From Furcasterigmium furcatum (lineage: Eukaryota > Ascomycota > Sordariomycetes > Glomerellales > Plectosphaerellaceae), in the NCBI GenBank assembly GCA_001599815.1, contig BCIA01000002.1, positions 2,487,831-2,551,830 of the forward strand: 64,000 nt of DNA, written 5' to 3'. Shown here one piece after another: positions 54,494 through 64,000 of the stretch. The notes below the pieces were generated by a model. The model was not told where the DNA came from. It was given only the letters and a program-made list of their open reading frames with translations, and did no database searches. A program made the position numbers and the translations under genes. The stretch's first letter is position 1, and the number at the start of each line of letters is the position of its first letter.

Positions 54494-55013
54494 GCTTCTC
54501 GATCGAGAGCTCGAATCCAAGTCATCCAAAAGAGAGAAACCCCAAAGAACTGTCGCCATGATCAGGTGGGACTGTCGGTGAAATCGCACCACCAACATGG
54601 GCGCTCGCGCATGACTCCCCTGCTGCGTCGCACCCCTCGGGTTGGGTCCTGGTCGCACGATAGGCGTCGTCAGATCAGATTGATGCCGTGACTGTCGTGT
54701 TGCCCGCCCGTGGACACATCTGCCCCAAAACTGCTTGTAGACTTGTTAGGACACCTCACACCTGCAGAGAAATCGCTAGAGCTGATGTTCATATGCACGA
54801 TTTCATTCGCCCGAAACCCTGTTCGCAAGGTATTGTACAGCCGCAAACCCCGATTGACCGTGAAGACATTGCCCCGAAAAAGCAGACCATCCGTAACGCA
54901 TTATGAGGACCCCAAAAGCCAAAGCATTGCCTGGCGGGACCTCAGATCATTGCACCCTGTGCCAAGCAGAATCCCATGCCCAAGAAAGAAAACAACTGCC
55001 GCCATCCAGCAGT
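54494..55013. other. Intergenic, convergent SQS1 / H2B
   Basis: 520 bp between stops; 3' UTRs expected, nothing else recognised. Confidence 0.4.
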
Positions 55014-55627
55014 TTATTTCGTGGACGAGGAGTACTTGGTGACCGCCTTGGTACCCTCAGAGACGGCGTGCTTGGCAAGCTCACCGGGAAGGATGAGGCG
55101 GACACTGCTTATGGTCAGAATACTGACTGCGCCGCAAACGATGTGGGATGACTCACGAGGTCTGGATCTCACGGGAAGAGATGGTGGACTTCTTGTTGTA
55201 GGCAGCAAGCTTGCTGGCCTCGGTGGCGACGCGCTCGAAGATGTCTGAAGGAGAAACATGTCAGAGAAGAAATAGCGAGTGTAGGACAATCGCGCATACC
55301 GTTCACGAAGGAGTTGAGAATGGACATGGCACGGTTCGAGATACCAGTGTCGGGGTGGACCTGCTTGAGGACTGGGCACGGGTTAGCATGTGCTGCAAGA
55401 CGCGACGCGACCAAACGCGCATGTGACGGGGTGAAGAGCAGGGGCAAACTGCGCATCGACATACCCTTGTAGATGTACGAGGAGTAGGTCTCCTTGCGGG
55501 TCTTGGTGCGCTTCTTCTTGTCGCCAGAAGCAGCGGTCTTCTTGCCGGCATCCTTCTTCTCGGGAGCCTTGGAAGCGGTAGCGGGGGCCTTGGAGGCGGG
55601 CTTCTTGTCAGCGGCCTTGGGAGGCAT
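55014..55627 (-). CDS. Histone H2B
   Basis: Four exons on the reverse strand (55627-55465, 55371-55300, 55244-55157, 55104-55014) give 137 residues. The Lys/Ala-rich tail ([20 protein letters not shown]) is followed by [20 protein letters not shown], then [60 protein letters not shown] and [19 protein letters not shown]. The fold is complete, and the C-terminal Lys in AVTKYSS corresponds to the ubiquitinated lysine. It is divergent from H2A, with 1190 bp between the starts, the usual paired arrangement in fungi. Introns in a core histone are common in filamentous ascomycetes. Confidence 0.98.
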
Positions 55628-56817
55628 TGTGAAATTTGGGTGAGGATGGAAATGAGTTTTGTTGTTGTTGATGGATGGGATTTGACCGTGGTCGAGGACA
55701 GTTTGTCGTGGTTGCAGAAGGTTGAAGAGTTGATGTGGGATGGGAGAGATTTGGGGGGGCAGCCTTGGGCTTTTGTAGCTGGACGTGACCAGCGCTAGTG
55801 CCGTTACTGATCTGATGCGAGGTGCCGGAGACTGATTTGGGGGAACGTCGCGCTTTGCGGCGCGGGCAGGAGCAGGTGGGTCCGGTGGCAGGAAGGCGAC
55901 GCGCCAGAAAATGCGTGCGCGACAGGTACTATTTTCTTGATTTCCTAATCGGAACGCAATGTCCCTGTCGCCCACAGCCGTTATTTTGATTGGCTTGTCT
56001 AGTCTCTACACCACAACAATGTCCCAACCTGGGAATTTTATCAGCCAACCTCATAAGCTGGGCATGGGTATTTCGAGACAATCTACACTCCCCTAGTCCG
56101 TTTACGCCGGAAGCAACTGGTTTACACCTGAAGTTTAAGACGGGACCTAGACGCTTAGATAGAGCCGCTTGGCTGGCATAAAATAAAGGTAAGAGCAAGA
56201 AGAAAATATCACCACGTGATCAGCACATATCATGTCAACGTGAATTATGCTCAAATAGATATATATCTATATATTACTCTAGGTCGGTAACCATCACGAT
56301 CAACAAGCAGACATTCTTAAACAAAACACATAATGTCGTTTTGCGGGGAGTGGGTGACGGACAATCGATGGTCAACCGCGTTGGAAATCTTCAGACAGGG
56401 GCTATTGCTTGCTGGTGATGGATCAATGAAGGTTGAGCCTGTGATATGGCGAGTGCGAATAATAAGGGGTTTGGGGCAAGGTAGGTACCCCCGCAAGGTA
56501 CGTACCCCCGCAAGGTACGTACCCCTTCGTTGGAAAATCCACCCGCAGCTCGCGCGCTGCATCATTTTTGGGGCGGAGGATTACCCGCCTCACAACAGCA
56601 CATGCCCACTTTAGGACTAGCGTCAAAACACGCCTGGTGATCTGGGAGCTCCCACCTCCAACGCGAAAACTACTTAACTACCTGACCCCCCACCAGCGTC
56701 TTCGACTCTGCATCACTCTCTCTTCAATCAACATCGCCACCAGCAATCTCGTCAGCTCAACCACTCTCACCTCATCACTCACCTTTTCCCACCTTTTCAC
56801 CCCAACAAACAATCACA
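55628..56817. promoter_or_regulatory. Shared H2B / H2A divergent promoter
   Basis: 1.19 kb between the two histone start codons. An inverted CCAAT (ATTGG; CCAATCA on the minus strand) is at about 55989-55993. An AT-rich ATATATATCTATATATTA lies near 56260. A 17-bp tandem repeat is at 56480-56525, about 300 bases before the H2A ATG. Coordinated expression of the pair is expected. Confidence 0.6.
56480..56525 (+). repeat. 17-bp tandem repeat in histone promoter, 2.7 copies
   Basis: Units GGTAGGTACCCCCGCAA, GGTACGTACCCCCGCAA and a partial GGTACGTACCCC follow each other directly. The unit contains the palindrome GGTACGTACC. Confidence 0.85.
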
Positions 56818-57358
56818 ATGACTGGAGGCGGAAAGTCCGGCGGCAAGGCCAGCGGTGCCAAGAACGCCCAATCGTAAGTGTTCGCCCGAGACGCGTCGCA
56901 AGCTCCTCGAGCACCATCGCAACCCCGTACTGACATGGCATTGTGCGCAGTCGCTCTTCCAAGGCCGGCCTTGCCTTCCCCGTTGGCCGTGTCCACCGTC
57001 TGCTCCGCAAGGGCAACTACGCTCAGCGTGTCGGTGCCGGTGCCCCCGTTTACCTCGCTGCTGTCCTTGAGTACCTCGCGGCCGAAATCCTCGAGCTGGC
57101 TGGCAACGCCGCTCGCGACAACAAGAAGACGCGTATCATCCCCCGTCATCTGCAGCTGGCTATCCGCAACGATGAAGAGCTGAACAAGCTTCTGGGTCAT
57201 GTCACCATCGCACAAGGTGGTGTGCTTCCCAACATTCACCAGAGTAGGTCTTGTACACGCGCCATCTGCGGTCTCTCACAGACTAACGCTTCCCAGACCT
57301 CCTGCCCAAGAAGACCGGCAAGGGCTCTGGCAAGGCCTCTGGCAGCCAAGAGATGTAA
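56818..57358 (+). CDS. Histone H2A
   Basis: Three exons (56818-56873, 56951-57243, 57297-57358) give 136 residues. The order is the Gly/Lys-rich tail (MTGGGKSGGKASGAKNAQS), RSSKAGLAFPVGRVHRLLRK, GNYAQRVGAGAPVYLAAVLE, the acidic-patch helix YLAAEILELAGNAARDNKK, and RIIPRHLQLAIRNDEELNKL. The end is SQEM, containing the SQE motif phosphorylated at DNA breaks in fungi (gamma-H2A), where major H2A carries the role of animal H2AX. It is paired with H2B. Phases agree at both joins. Confidence 0.98.
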
Positions 57359-57879
57359 ACTCTTGCTTCTGGGTCCTGTCTTTTCTCGTTTTCTGCTGGT
57401 CGGCTGCGCTTTGGGTTGTCATGACATCGGGGTCACGGTAAAGGGTCAAGGGTTGATTTTTCGCGTTTGGGTTGTACAATAATCCCCACCACGGCTTATG
57501 GTCGATATGATCATGAATGAGAATACCTTCTGAAGATCATCTTGTGCTTCGTCATCTGGTCGGATTCGCTATGGACGCGTCGCCCGCCTGATTGCATGTT
57601 CCTCACGCAGGCGTCGCATAGTGTCTATATTATGCGGCCGTTGCATGGCCCATTCGAGGGTTGAAAGCATTGGGGTACTCGGTCGTCGTTTGAATTGGCA
57701 CGGCATGCGGGCAATACGAGTCACTCGGCCCAACAGTAGCTCACGCAGATGAATTCCATGTATGGAAGCACAAAGTTTGGATTCCTTGACGCAACTGTCT
57801 TCCGGCGCACGCCCATCTGGTCTGATACTTCTTACATTCTGTACCGATGCTCTCGTCTGTCTCTCGATGGCGGCCGATC
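57359..57879. other. Intergenic, convergent H2A / NDUFB9
   Basis: 520 bp between stops. Minus-strand frames here are read-through of NDUFB9 introns and 3' sequence and do not look coding. Confidence 0.4.
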
Positions 57880-58425
57880 TTAAAACTTGATGGGAGGAGG
57901 AGCTGAGAGTCGAGGTTATCAATTGCTGGCTTGGTGCAAAAGGGATAGTCTGGGGTGTGCTGCTTACGGTCGAGAATAGGAGGAGGCAGGTTCCGCTCGT
58001 ACTTGGAGCCTAGTGCAAGTGTCAGGTCGTGGGCCACTCGCGGCAGTAATGTAGTAGATGTAACTTACCACCAGGGGCGGTCGGGGGTATGTAGGGATCG
58101 GGGTGCTTCCAACGCTCCAGCAGCTTCTCAGTTTCTGCTAGCAGCTCCTAGATCCTCTTTAGCAAATATCCTCCGAAGTACATGGTTTGCGGAGCGCGAA
58201 ACAAACCCTTCTCTGGCGCGGATCCGATACATTGCGATTGGCCTCGAACAGGGAACGAATGTAGAGAGCTTGACCCCTCCAAAGGTGCCGTTGAACAGCC
58301 CAGTCGAGCGACAGCTTCAGGGACCGGCGATATAGGGAGCTAGGAACAAACATGGTCAGCTACTTGCGACGTGTGGTGTCATGAAATCCTGGCAGTCCTT
58401 ACAGAGCAGCCTGTCGAGTCGCCAT
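57880..58425 (-). CDS. NDUFB9: Complex I LYR subunit NDUFB9 (B22)
   Basis: Five small exons on the reverse strand (58425-58403, 58339-58207, 58147-58069, 58009-57968, 57902-57880) give 99 residues; because no exon exceeds 133 nt the gene is easy to miss. It starts MATRQAALSLYRRSLKLSLD, containing the LYR motif near residues 10-12, continues ALYIRSLFEANRNVSDPRQR and LLAETEKLLERWKHPDPY, and ends SKYERNLPPPILDPPPPIKF. The LYR motif, RSLFEAN and the WKHPDPY segment identify NDUFB9, an accessory subunit of mitochondrial NADH:ubiquinone oxidoreductase that binds acyl carrier protein. All four introns have GT-AG ends and phases match. The last join was chosen because it recovers the proline-rich end typical of fungal members. 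Confidence 0.9.
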
Positions 58426-59022
58426 GGCCAAGAAACGATCAGGAGCGCGGCGCGCTGGTCGGAAGTGCGCAGAATGTAGGCTTCTCACTCAAAAATCCCG
58501 CCAGCAGCAGAGACTGTCCCATTCAAATGCGTTGGTGGCGATCAATGGCACGGCGTTGCGGTCGACTCGGGTTGACGGTGGTGGATTAGAAGACGCCGAA
58601 GTTGCTAATCAAGCTGCCTCGGATTGGTGCTGGAACTTTGGCCTCAGGCAAAGATGGGGGTGGGGCGATGACAGAGAGGGACGTTATGTAATCAGGGCCT
58701 GCGCATCGGAAGATCCCCCTTGGTGCCGGGCGGTCGGAAAATCGGTAATGTGAGAATGGCCTTGATGCTACTGGTTCCTGTGACGTGAACGACGATCGTC
58801 GGATGCACCAGAAGCGTCTATTTGCCGAATCAAACCGCTTAGTTCGGGGCGGGCGGAGCACCAAATCAGGCATTCAGTAGAAGCTCAAGTTGCTGTATTT
58901 AACTGGATGCTGCAATGAATGCCATTGTCTCCGCATATCCTTGAGCCAGGTCTATGGTTCTCCGTCCATGCATTACCGCCATGCTACAATTCCACTATCG
59001 TACATGAGTTCAACTCCGGGGA
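58426..59022. other. Intergenic NDUFB9 promoter / KGD2 3' end
   Basis: About 600 bp; promoter of NDUFB9 at left, KGD2 3' UTR at right. No supported gene. Confidence 0.4.
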
Positions 59023-60511
59023 TTACAGAAGCATCCTCCTGGGGTCCTCAATGTACTCCTTGACCTTGACGAGAAACTGCACCGCCTCCCTGCCATCCAG
59101 AAGACGGTGGTCATAGGTGAGGGCGAGATACATCATAGGCCGAATCTCGATCTTTCCATTGACGGCAACAGGGCGTTCCTTGATTGCGTGCAGACCGAGG
59201 ACGGCTGATTGGGGGAGATTGATGATAGGAGTGCCCATCAAAGAGCCAAAGACTCCACCGTTGCTGATCGTAAAGGTGCCACCCGCCATGTCCTCAATGG
59301 TCAGTTTGCCATCGCGGGCCTGAGGCTCAGTTAGTACAAAACCTGTGTTGGAAACAGACTGAAGAGGGGACAGAATTGAATCTACCTTCTTGCCCATGTC
59401 TGCAATAGACTTTTCGATGGCGAGCATATCCATTGACTCGGTGTTCCGGACAACAGGTGTGACGAGGCCTTTCTCGGTTGCAACGGCAACACTGAGATCA
59501 ACGTAGTCCCTGTATACAATGGTGTCGCCGCCGTTGGGTCCCTCGATCGAGGCATTGACGACGGGGAGGTCTCGCATAGCGAGAACGCAGGCGCGAGCAA
59601 ATGCACTCATGAAGCCAAGCTTGATGCCCTCTTTCTTGAGAATCTCGTCTTTGTACAGCTTCCGGAACTCCATCAGCGACGACATGTCAACCTCGTTGAA
59701 GGTGGTGAGGGACGCGGCGGTGTTTTGCGATTGCTTGAGGCGCTCGGCAATGCGAAGGCGCATTCGGTTCATTTTGACCTGGCAAAGTCAGTATCAAGAG
59801 AGGGTCGCGAGAAAACCACATCGTCGGGATTCCTTACACGGCGCTCTTCGCGGCTACCCAGACCAGAGCCGGAGCTGGTGTCCTTGGAGGACTGGTCCTT
59901 GACGGGCTTGGCTTCCTTCTTCTCGGGTTGAGCAGGGGGCGCCGGTTTGCTGGACCCGGCATCCTGCTTGGGCTCGGTCTTCGACTCGGGGGCGGGCTTG
60001 GACTGTGGTTCGGGCTGCGACTGGGGTTTCTCTTCCGGTTTGGCGCTGCCGTTAGACTGGCCGTCCGTGTCGATCTTGACGATGTCCTGTCCCACAGTGA
60101 CGGTGTCCTCCTCGTTGACGAGGAATTCCTTGATGGTGCCAGCCTCCGGGGCATTGACAGCCACGTCAATCTGCGATATTGCGGTGTTAGGGGGGGGTTC
60201 AGGAATAACGGGTAGGGAGTGTGACGTGCCTTGTCGGTCTCGATGGTTGCGATCTCCTCGTCCGCTTCGACGTAGTCTCCCACGGCCTTGGACCATTGCT
60301 TCAAGGTGCCCTCGGAGATCGACTCGGCCATTTGCGGAACTTGGACAGTCCTGTCGGCATAGGTGCGAACCTGCTGCATGAGGTTCTGTTGCAGGGCTGC
60401 AGCACACCTTTGATGAACATGGTTGAGTGGCACCAGACGTGCTGGGACAATGCGAGTCGCCGCAACATTGGCAGGCGCAAGGCGAGCTGCCGTGAGAAGT
60501 CTCGACATCAT
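59023..60511 (-). CDS. KGD2: Dihydrolipoyllysine succinyltransferase (E2 of 2-oxoglutarate dehydrogenase)
   Basis: Four exons on the reverse strand (60511-60230, 60170-59838, 59778-59386, 59319-59023) give 434 residues. A mitochondrial presequence of about 50 residues is followed by one lipoyl domain with the modified lysine in IETDK-IDVAV, split by the first intron. A Pro/Lys/Glu-rich linker comes next. The catalytic domain follows (NRMRLRIAERLKQSQNTAAS ... TFTISNGGVFGS ... LTYDHRLLDGREAVQFL), with the active-site DHRLLDG. No peripheral-subunit binding domain is seen, as expected for Kgd2. The first intron uses a GC donor (AAG|GCACGT). The third intron (59320-59385) is 66 nt and stop-free. 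The enzyme works with E1 and with LPD1, encoded at 10454-12303. Confidence 0.96.
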
Positions 60512-60744
60512 CTTTTGGGTTCGCAGCAGGTAGCAGACAGGTTAAGGAGATTGGACGCAATTGCAGGAGAGTTGAAGCAATGGAGTTTGTAGGAGCCGGC
60601 TATTCGGGCGGAATCGCGGCTGTTCTTCTTTTGGGAGGAAAGAATGCACTGCGCTGATTGGCTGCGCTGGCGAAGGTTGCTCCACTGCGTTCAGGCCGAG
60701 AGGGTGTCAAGGCGGTCTTGCGGATATACCCGGTTCTTAGTACT
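60512..60744. promoter_or_regulatory. KGD2 promoter squeezed against AT-rich block
   Basis: Only about 230 bp of normal-composition DNA separates the KGD2 ATG from the decayed AT-rich region. It contains an inverted CCAAT at 60657-60661 (CCAATCAGCGC on the coding strand). Confidence 0.5.
60657..60661 (-). promoter_or_regulatory. CCAAT box upstream of KGD2
   Basis: CCAATCA on the KGD2 coding strand, about 145 bases before the ATG. It matches the preferred Hap/CBF context; yeast KGD2 and LPD1 are known Hap targets. Confidence 0.4.
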
Positions 60745-60901
60745 AGAGTGAGGTAGTTACCTTATATAACTAGACTATCTATTTTTATATATATATATTT
60801 AGCTTATAATCTATTATTTTAATATATTTTAAAACTAAAAATATTTAATAATTATATTATAAATAAATAAAAATTACTTATTTTATAATATATAAGGCTA
60901 G

Positions 60902-61260
60902 TATAATGCCTAAAACTATAGGGACCTAGTAGGATTAAGCTCCTACGTTAATATATAATAAAAGTAAGATTAATAAGGGACTTAAGGTTATATACTAAGT
61001 TATATAACTAGGAGCGATCACTATGATTACGGTCTTAGTATTTATAATTAAAGTAATTAAGGGGATAGGCGCTTATAATACTTACCCGCTAAGGGAAGAT
61101 AATTAGGGAAATTACTACTAAAGGGGATAAATATATTAGAATAATAAATCTCTTAGATAAGCAGACCTTATCTAGCTACTTTAATAATTAATCTAAGTCT
61201 TTATTATAAATTACCTTAAAAAGGGAAAGCTACCTTATAACTTAAATATAGATTAATATT
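60902..61260 (+). repeat. LTR-like repeat, copy A (heavily mutated)
   Basis: Starts TATAATGCCTAAAACTATAG and ends near AGATTAATATT. It aligns by eye with copy B at 61469, with differences mainly T for C and A for G. It is the more AT-rich copy. Confidence 0.75.
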
Positions 61261-61468
61261 TATTAAAAATAAAAGGGTAGTAAAGATAAAAAGTAATAGT
61301 AATAGTAGTTATATTAGTTATAAGTGTTTTTTTAGATAAAGATCTAAAAGATAGGTAGGATAGTTATAGGGGATAATATTATAATCCGTATACTCCTAGT
61401 AATAGAAGTATAAGTGTCGAGGTGGGTTTATATTTATAAGGTAAGTATATAGTACTAATAGTACTTAG

Positions 61469-61820
61469 TATAACGCCCAGAACTACAGGGACCAAGCAGG
61501 ATCAGGCTCCCACATTAGCATATAATCTAGATAAGATTAATAAGGAAGAACAAGTTATATGCCTTATCACATAACCGCTCACAGGCGCTCACCCGCTAAG
61601 TAAGGTAAGCAGGAGTAAGCACTAAGGGGTTACTCACGACGCTCACAACTACGGGCATGGCGAGCACGGTGAGCATAACTAAAGGAGATAGGTATATTAG
61701 GATAGAGGATTTCCTAGACTAGTAGACCTTACCTAGCTACTTTAATAATTAATCTAAGTCTTTATTATAACCTACCTTAAAAAGGGAAACTCCCTTATAA
61801 CTTAGATATAAATTAATATT
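61469..61820 (+). repeat. LTR-like repeat, copy B (less mutated)
   Basis: Starts TATAACGCCCAGAACTACAG. It lies in the same orientation as copy A, 208 bp downstream of it, and just before the Gag-like region, so it is the better candidate for the 5' LTR of the element. Confidence 0.75.
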
Positions 61821-62179
61821 AATAACAACTCCTAAATACTATTTATTACCTACCTAACTTACTATATAATATAAAACGCACCTTATATCTAAATACCTCT
61901 ATTAGTAGAAACACCTAGGTCGTAATATTTTAATCACTCCTATTTAGTAAGTTACCTTTACTATAAATAGTACTTATAATAGCGCTAAGCTCTACTACTT
62001 TAGGTATAACTAGCACTCCTACGGGAGTAGCAGCAGTCCTAACTATAATCAAAAAGCTCCGCTAAAAGAACTAATAGCTCTACGTTTAAGTTAAATATAT
62101 TAAGAGCCATAGGGGAGGTAGTACGCTTAAATACCCTACGCCTTACCCCTTTAACAGAACTAAAGGAACCCTTAGGGGC

Positions 62180-62960
62180 TTCCTTACTTAAATAAAAGCT
62201 TATATTATGTTTTACGGGTAATAATTCCCTAATAAACCCACAAAGATATTCTTTACTTTATCACTATTACATAGAGACGCTCTCGCCTAGTTTAAACCTA
62301 TCTAACGCAACTACCTTAAAAGGACAGAGGAATAACGTTACGCCAAGACTCACTATATCTTTTAACACTATAATAACTTTAAAAACTAAATAAAGGCTAC
62401 ATTCAGCGATCCCAATAAATTATATACTACCAAATAATAGCTATATAACCTCCGCTAAAAGGGGTCTACTACTAATTACACCGCTAAGTTCTAGTAGATC
62501 GCTTTACACCTATAGTAGGATATAAGATCCCTTATAATAGCCTACTACTTAGGATTAAAGGATAAGGTTAAGGATAACCTTACTAAGGAAGATAGGCCTA
62601 ATATTATAGCTAAGTTTTTAGCTATAGCTATATAAATTAATAACTAACTATATAAAAGATAAATAGAGAAGCGAAGATATAACCTAACCCACTTTAACGT
62701 TAGGGGACCTCACGCTAACTAAGGATAAACCTACTAACCACGCCTATATTATAGATAATATCGATAGTCCGCCTATAATAATACTTAAGCACTAAAACCT
62801 ATAGAGCTCAATATACTCTAGCGCGGAAATAACCAGCCAAAGAAGAAGGATCTCCGGGAGATTACTTACTTTAACTACGATAGGAAGGGGTACTACGCCC
62901 GCGATTATTATTAACCTAAGAGACTACATAACTTAGGAAACCCACGATAAGTCAGCGTAA
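62180..62960 (+). pseudogene. gag relic with mutated CCHC zinc knuckle
   Basis: The frame reads Gag-like helices interrupted by TAA/TAG codons. At 62867-62920 the zinc knuckle has TAC or TAT at Cys and His positions and TAA near its end, all explained by TpG-to-TpA or CpA-to-TpA changes. Neighbouring residues of the knuckle (an Arg-Lys-Gly turn and an Ala-Arg-Asp segment) are still legible. Not functional. Confidence 0.75.
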
Positions 62961-64000
62961 TAGAACAACAGACAGCAATAAGGACCCTTACTATACTCTA
63001 GCGCATACTAACCCTATAGGAAATCACCTACACTATAACTATTTAATTCCCTGATAAAGGAGGATATATTAGTAGGACTATAAAGGAGCTTAATAACCTT
63101 ATAGCCTTCTTTAACTACTACTACTAGCGTAAAAAGAATAGCGACCTCTAAGGAATAATTAATAAGAATATACTCCTTACGTATATACGCCTAAAGGAAG
63201 AAACGCCTATTAAATAATATAGACAGACCTATAAAACCCCTAAGGAAGAATCCTAGAGACTCTTCCTAGACTTTTATATCTAGGTAAGGATTAAGGAGAT
63301 TAACTAAGAAGTCTAAAACCTACTTAGTTATAAGGATAAGGGATATATATAACCCGCACCACTTAAAGGATCTTATACTAAGGAGAAATATAAGTAATTC
63401 CTTAAGGAAAAAGATAAATAGATTAAAGTGCTCTAATAATAGAGACTTAATAATATAAGGAAAGATACCTATAAGAAACTCGCTAACAAAAAGCAGTAAT
63501 AACGCTAGGAATATTTCTATAAGAAATATACCTAAAAGGGTAAACCCTTAACTTAGGACCTATATAATAAGACCTAACACCCTAAATAGACTAAGGGTCT
63601 AAAACCCGCTAAAGAACTTACGGTTATAAGCTAAGGGAAAGGAAAGGAACTAGCCCTAGGGCTGATAACCGCTAAAGGCTTAGGATCTTACGATAATAAC
63701 GTTAATAATTAGAATAATAGTATAGAAGCTAAATATGACGGATAAGATTTAGAAGGGATAGGACCTATATAGTCCTAGGACGATATCTTAGACTAGAGAG
63801 CAGTCTAGTTACCGGGGCTACCTGTACGGTAAGTAAGTAAGGAGCCCTACTTTTAGATTTAATATCCGTATAATACTAAAGATAATTTATAGCTAGATAT
63901 TAAGTATAAAGAATATTTCTAAATCTACTAGTTAAACTATATCTTTAATAAATACCCTTAGTATAATAGTATAAAACTTAGCTATAACTTCTTCCTAAGA

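Larger units (their letters stand above)
60745..64000 (+). mobile_element. RIP-degraded LTR retrotransposon remains (gag region, truncated by window)
   Basis: Composition changes abruptly to AT-rich DNA full of TAA, TAG and TATA. Reading plus-strand frames with stops ignored reveals a Gag-like stretch at about 62180-62700 and a zinc-knuckle relic at 62867-62920. A second long frame at about 63050-63850 has stops that are almost all TAA or TAG where CAA or CAG is plausible. The substitutions fit CpA-to-TpA on both strands, the RIP pattern. A Gag with a CCHC knuckle suggests a Ty3/Gypsy-type element, but protease, reverse transcriptase and integrase are not visible, so the class is inferred. 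No open gene survives. The element runs past the right edge. Confidence 0.8.

Noticed and set aside
62866..63990. Possible CRISPR-like or satellite repeats in the AT-rich end
   Set aside because: The short repeated words (TATA, TAAGGA, CTTA) follow from base composition after RIP; there is no regular spacing.

Overview
The window looks like a gene-dense, GC-rich stretch of nuclear chromosome from a filamentous ascomycete, probably a Sordariomycete. Supporting signs are short introns (about 50-110 nt) with GTRNGT donors and CTRAY-type branch sites, fungal-type histone, autophagy, augmin and complex I genes, and an AT-rich right end carrying the C-to-T / G-to-A decay typical of repeat-induced point mutation (RIP). 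The species cannot be named from sequence alone.

Layout, left to right: the 5' end of COQ9 (-); a Gbp2/Hrb1-like three-RRM SR/RGG protein (+); a small Cys-rich protein (+); divergent SRP14 (-) and SGD1/NOM1 (+); dihydrolipoyl dehydrogenase LPD1 (+); a cytochrome b5-fused sphingolipid desaturase (+); a 61-residue protein (+); VAC14 (+) converging on HAUS1 (-); an ER DnaJ/TPR co-chaperone (+); mitoferrin (-); ATG9 (-) divergent from COG6 (+); a Sap1-like AAA ATPase (+); mitoribosomal uS17m (-) divergent from EMG1/NEP1 (+); a VOC/glycine-zipper protein (+); a Str2-like cystathionine gamma-synthase (+); an SPX-RING protein (-) divergent from a Jjj1-like DnaJ protein (+); ATG4 (-) divergent from SQS1 (+); the divergent histone pair H2B (-)/H2A (+); complex I LYR subunit NDUFB9 (-); and KGD2 (-). 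From about 60745 to the right edge the sequence switches abruptly to AT-rich, stop-riddled retrotransposon remains with two LTR-like repeats and a mutated gag zinc knuckle.

The genes are housekeeping: mitochondrial energy metabolism (COQ9, LPD1 and KGD2 as E3 and E2 of the 2-oxoglutarate dehydrogenase complex, NDUFB9, mitoferrin, uS17m), ribosome assembly (SGD1, EMG1, Jjj1-like, SQS1), autophagy and membrane traffic (ATG9, ATG4, VAC14, COG6), and chromatin (H2A/H2B). Nine gene pairs are divergent and share a promoter region. I see no secondary-metabolite cluster, CRISPR array, rRNA or convincing tRNA.

The most interesting signals are in RNA processing. The Gbp2-like gene has an 8-nt microexon needed to complete the RNP1 motif of RRM1. 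It also has a candidate 26-nt frame-shifting 'poison' exon inside a 1.4-kb first intron. Four other genes carry introns that are a multiple of three long and contain no in-frame stop, so retention would give intact variant proteins. A TACCTAGGTA-like motif recurs in intergenic DNA across the window. Exon coordinates below were read by eye from splice signals, reading frame and recalled family conservation.
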